The notes beneath the pieces were generated by a model. The model was given only the letters and a program-made list of their open reading frames with translations. It ran no database searches and had not been told where the DNA came from. The position numbers were made by a program, and so were the translations under genes. Shown in pieces: positions 62,232-64,000 of a stretch of DNA of 64,000 nt. The DNA lies in the NCBI GenBank assembly GCA_022828595.1, contig JAKGHH010000002.1, positions 62,902,383 to 62,966,382 on the forward strand. The letters are read 5' to 3'. Source of the stretch: Nelumbo lutea. Its lineage: Eukaryota > Streptophyta > Magnoliopsida > Proteales > Nelumbonaceae. The stretch's first letter is position 1; every line of letters begins with the position of its first letter.

Positions 62232-63018
62232 ATGATCATGGGGTTCATTGTTGTTTGTTGATGACATTGAATTTATTAATGAAAATAATGAAGGATTAAA
62301 TGCAAAATTAAGGTCATGGACAAATTCCTTGGAAACAAGAGGTTTTACCCACAAAATTATATGCTATGTAAATACAAGGGAGAGACTATCTATAGAAAAA
62401 TGTAAGCTAGATATTAAGGGTGTTACCCACAAAATTAGAGTTGGATAGGAAAAATGGAGAGATTGAGGAGGATGCTTCTCATCAAATTAATGCAGAATGG
62501 GCAAAATGGAGGTGCGTCTGGAGTCTTATGTGATTGGCAATACTACTCAGGTTAGAAGGAAAATTCTAAAACAGTTGTAAGACCAGCAATACTGCATGGA
62601 GCATAGTGTTAGAAGTTAAGAAACATGTCCAAAAAATGAGTGCAACAGAAATGTGTATGCTGGGATGGATGAGTGGGAAGACTAGAAAGGATAGGAAATG
62701 AACTCATTCGAAGGAACCTAGGAGTAGCTCCAATAGGTGATAAAATGAGTGAAAGTAGACTAGGATGGTTTGGTCACATGCATGGAAGACTATCTACAAT
62801 ACCTGTAAGAAGAATTGTTCTATTGCAAGTTGAAGGGGCTAGAGGGGATAGGGATAGACCAGAAAGGACATGGGCTTAAGTAGTAAGAAATGATTTAAAC
62901 TCTCTTAACTTAACAATGTATGACACTAAACAGAACAGAATAGTGAAACAGGATTCACGTTGCCACCCCATATAGCTGGGATACGACTTAGATGATGATG
63001 ATCATGGGGTTCATTGTT
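62232..63018 (+). mobile_element. 5'-truncated RTE-type LINE relic with target duplication
   Basis: A 21-base string beginning ATGATCATGGGGTTCATTG is present at 62232-62252 and 62998-63018 and is the target duplication. The element between them (62253-62997) starts inside the RT catalytic region (LFVDDIEFINENNEGLNAKL) and continues with EKCKLDIKG, KTVVRPAILHGA-like text, QKMSATEMCMLGWM and LGWFGHMHGRLS. It ends TAGCTGGGATACGACTTA plus a (GAT)n tail. Five-prime truncation, a long target duplication and a simple-repeat tail are hallmarks of LINE insertion. It is the same family as 8640-9595. Confidence 0.8.
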
Positions 63019-63160
63019 CTTTGCTTGGGCCACATAACCTCTCATACCCTTTTTCTTTGTTAGCGATATTTTCCTCTACTGTTTCATACGGCTTAGGTGA
63101 TGATGATCATGGGGTTCATTGTTTTTTGCTTGGGCCACATAACCTCTCATTACCCTTTTT
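62998..63160. repeat. Direct repeat of the LINE target flank
   Basis: The string from GATGATGATCATGGGG through TTTGCTTGGGCCACATAACC is present from about 62995 and again from about 63100. Between them is TACGGCTTAGGTGATGATG, which resembles the extreme 3' end of the RTE LINE, so the second copy may come from another, heavily truncated insertion. Confidence 0.65.
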
Positions 63161-63625
63161 CAATTGTGCATAAGAGATCAAGACTCATACTGACAATGCA
63201 AATGGTGCATAGTATGAATATTCAATTTTGTTTAGGCAGTATTTCTCAAAAAAAAGTTTAGGCAATAGGTAGTTAACATCTTTTTAAGTGGTAAATGAAC
63301 TAAGGAATGTGTCTGCATTTTGGAACAAGGGGAGGTCCTTGGATGGGGTGTTAAGGGTCAATTTCTTTTTTCTTTTCTTTTTTTTGGGGGATGCAGAGGG
63401 TTAGAGCTGTTGTCTATCTTGTTGGTACTTGGTAGGGTTCTTACTCTAGCTCTTGCGTACTGGTGTTTGTATGGAACATTGGTTTGGGTCTTTGGTCTGG
63501 TGTGGTTGGGTTATGAGCACTATGAAACTTCTCTCTATCCCCTTTTCTTTTTTTTTTTTTATATCCATATTAGACAATATGGTTCTTGCATTCTCCTTAT
63601 TATGATTCGGCCTGACATTGAGTTC
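63161..63625. other. Non-coding DNA with poly-T runs
   Basis: No gene. Open frames at 63320-63631 are low complexity around long T runs. Confidence 0.4.
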
Positions 63626-63954
63626 TGTTAGTCTGATAACAGCCAAGAAGAGAGAAGAAGAAAGAAGAAGAAAGAAGAAAGAAGAAAGAAGAAAGAAGAA
63701 GAAAGAAGAAAGAAGAAAGAAGAAGAAAGAAGAAAGAAAGAGAGAGAGAAAAGAGGAGAAAAGGAGAGAAGAAAAGTTTGGTTTGAATGAGAGAAAAATT
63801 ACCTCTCCCATTCAGCCAGACATGTTTTATATCACTAACATAATGGAAAAAACACATGTGCCCTTACTTAAGTGAGGAACACTAGTTCTAATATAATATT
63901 ACATATCAACAACCTCAACATAAGTATAAAGATAGAAATACCCTTACACTAACA
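63626..63954 (-). repeat. 3' LTR of a Ty1/copia element running off the window
   Basis: Starts TGTTAGT on the plus strand and ends ACTAACA, perfect seven-base terminal inverted repeats; 329 bp. Next to it on the minus strand is the polypurine tract CTTGAGAGGGAG (plus 63955-63966), the copia-type junction also seen at 12714. The internal region continues beyond 64000. A purine microsatellite of GAAGAAA-like units fills 63648-63775. Confidence 0.7.
63648..63775. repeat. (GAAGAAA)n-type purine microsatellite
   Basis: About 125 bases of almost pure A and G on the plus strand inside the copia LTR. Charged Lys/Glu/Arg-rich or Phe/Leu/Ser-rich open frames on either strand here are artefacts of this repeat. 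Confidence 0.9.
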
Positions 63955-64000
63955 CTCCCTCTCAAGCTGGTGAATATATCATATAATGCCAACTTGTTAC

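Noticed and set aside
63618..63875. Highly charged Lys/Glu/Arg protein
   Set aside because: Translation of the purine microsatellite inside the copia LTR.

Overview
This is a gene-poor stretch of a flowering-plant nuclear genome. The evidence is three split genes with GT-AG introns, AT-rich non-coding DNA, MITEs, LINE relics, and gypsy and copia LTR retrotransposons. The species cannot be named from the sequence. Nothing looks prokaryotic, and I saw no tRNA, rRNA or CRISPR.

Layout. 1-6576: 5' part of a Ty3/gypsy Tat-type element (copy A, minus strand) cut by the window edge. 6577-16000: repeat relics (a RTE-type LINE with a nested MITE, a gypsy LTR relic, a GTGTTTGG MITE, a copia 3' end, LTR fragments). 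16000-23323: a complete ten-exon monodehydroascorbate reductase gene (plus) with its promoter. 24450-25330: a hAT-type MITE and an L1 relic. 25913-27710: a complete three-exon 60S acidic ribosomal protein P2 gene (minus), convergent with the reductase. 28240-34707: AT-rich DNA with a gypsy LTR relic and a dead hAT transposase carrying two nested elements. 35520-42770: tandem repeats, a ~400 bp direct repeat with G-runs, LINE relics and MITEs. 43136-53776: a structurally complete but inactive Tat-type gypsy element (copy B, minus) with both LTRs, PBS, PPT, gag-pol and an extra gene on the opposite strand. 55010-56090: antisense L1 relic. 56760-58081: promoter and first four exons of the DNA polymerase epsilon catalytic subunit gene (plus). 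From 58082 to the end the sequence behaves as one very large intron, or the gene is broken; it holds a Tourist-like MITE, L1 and RTE LINE relics and a copia 3' LTR.

How it fits together. The three host genes are housekeeping functions: ascorbate recycling, the ribosomal stalk and DNA replication. Their upstream regions carry matching signals: a palindromic G-box and a duplicated CCAAT/TATA cassette, two telo-boxes, and two perfect E2F sites, respectively. Everything else is transposon-derived. Copies A and B belong to one family and lie in direct orientation about 36.6 kb apart, with the reductase and P2 genes between them. Both lack an intact reverse-transcriptase active site, so neither could move by itself. 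I found no convincing undescribed system. The most rewarding items are the antisense gene in copy B, the nested stack in the hAT relic, the DNA polymerase epsilon gene with its missing downstream exons, and the MITE whose empty site is preserved in a second LINE copy.
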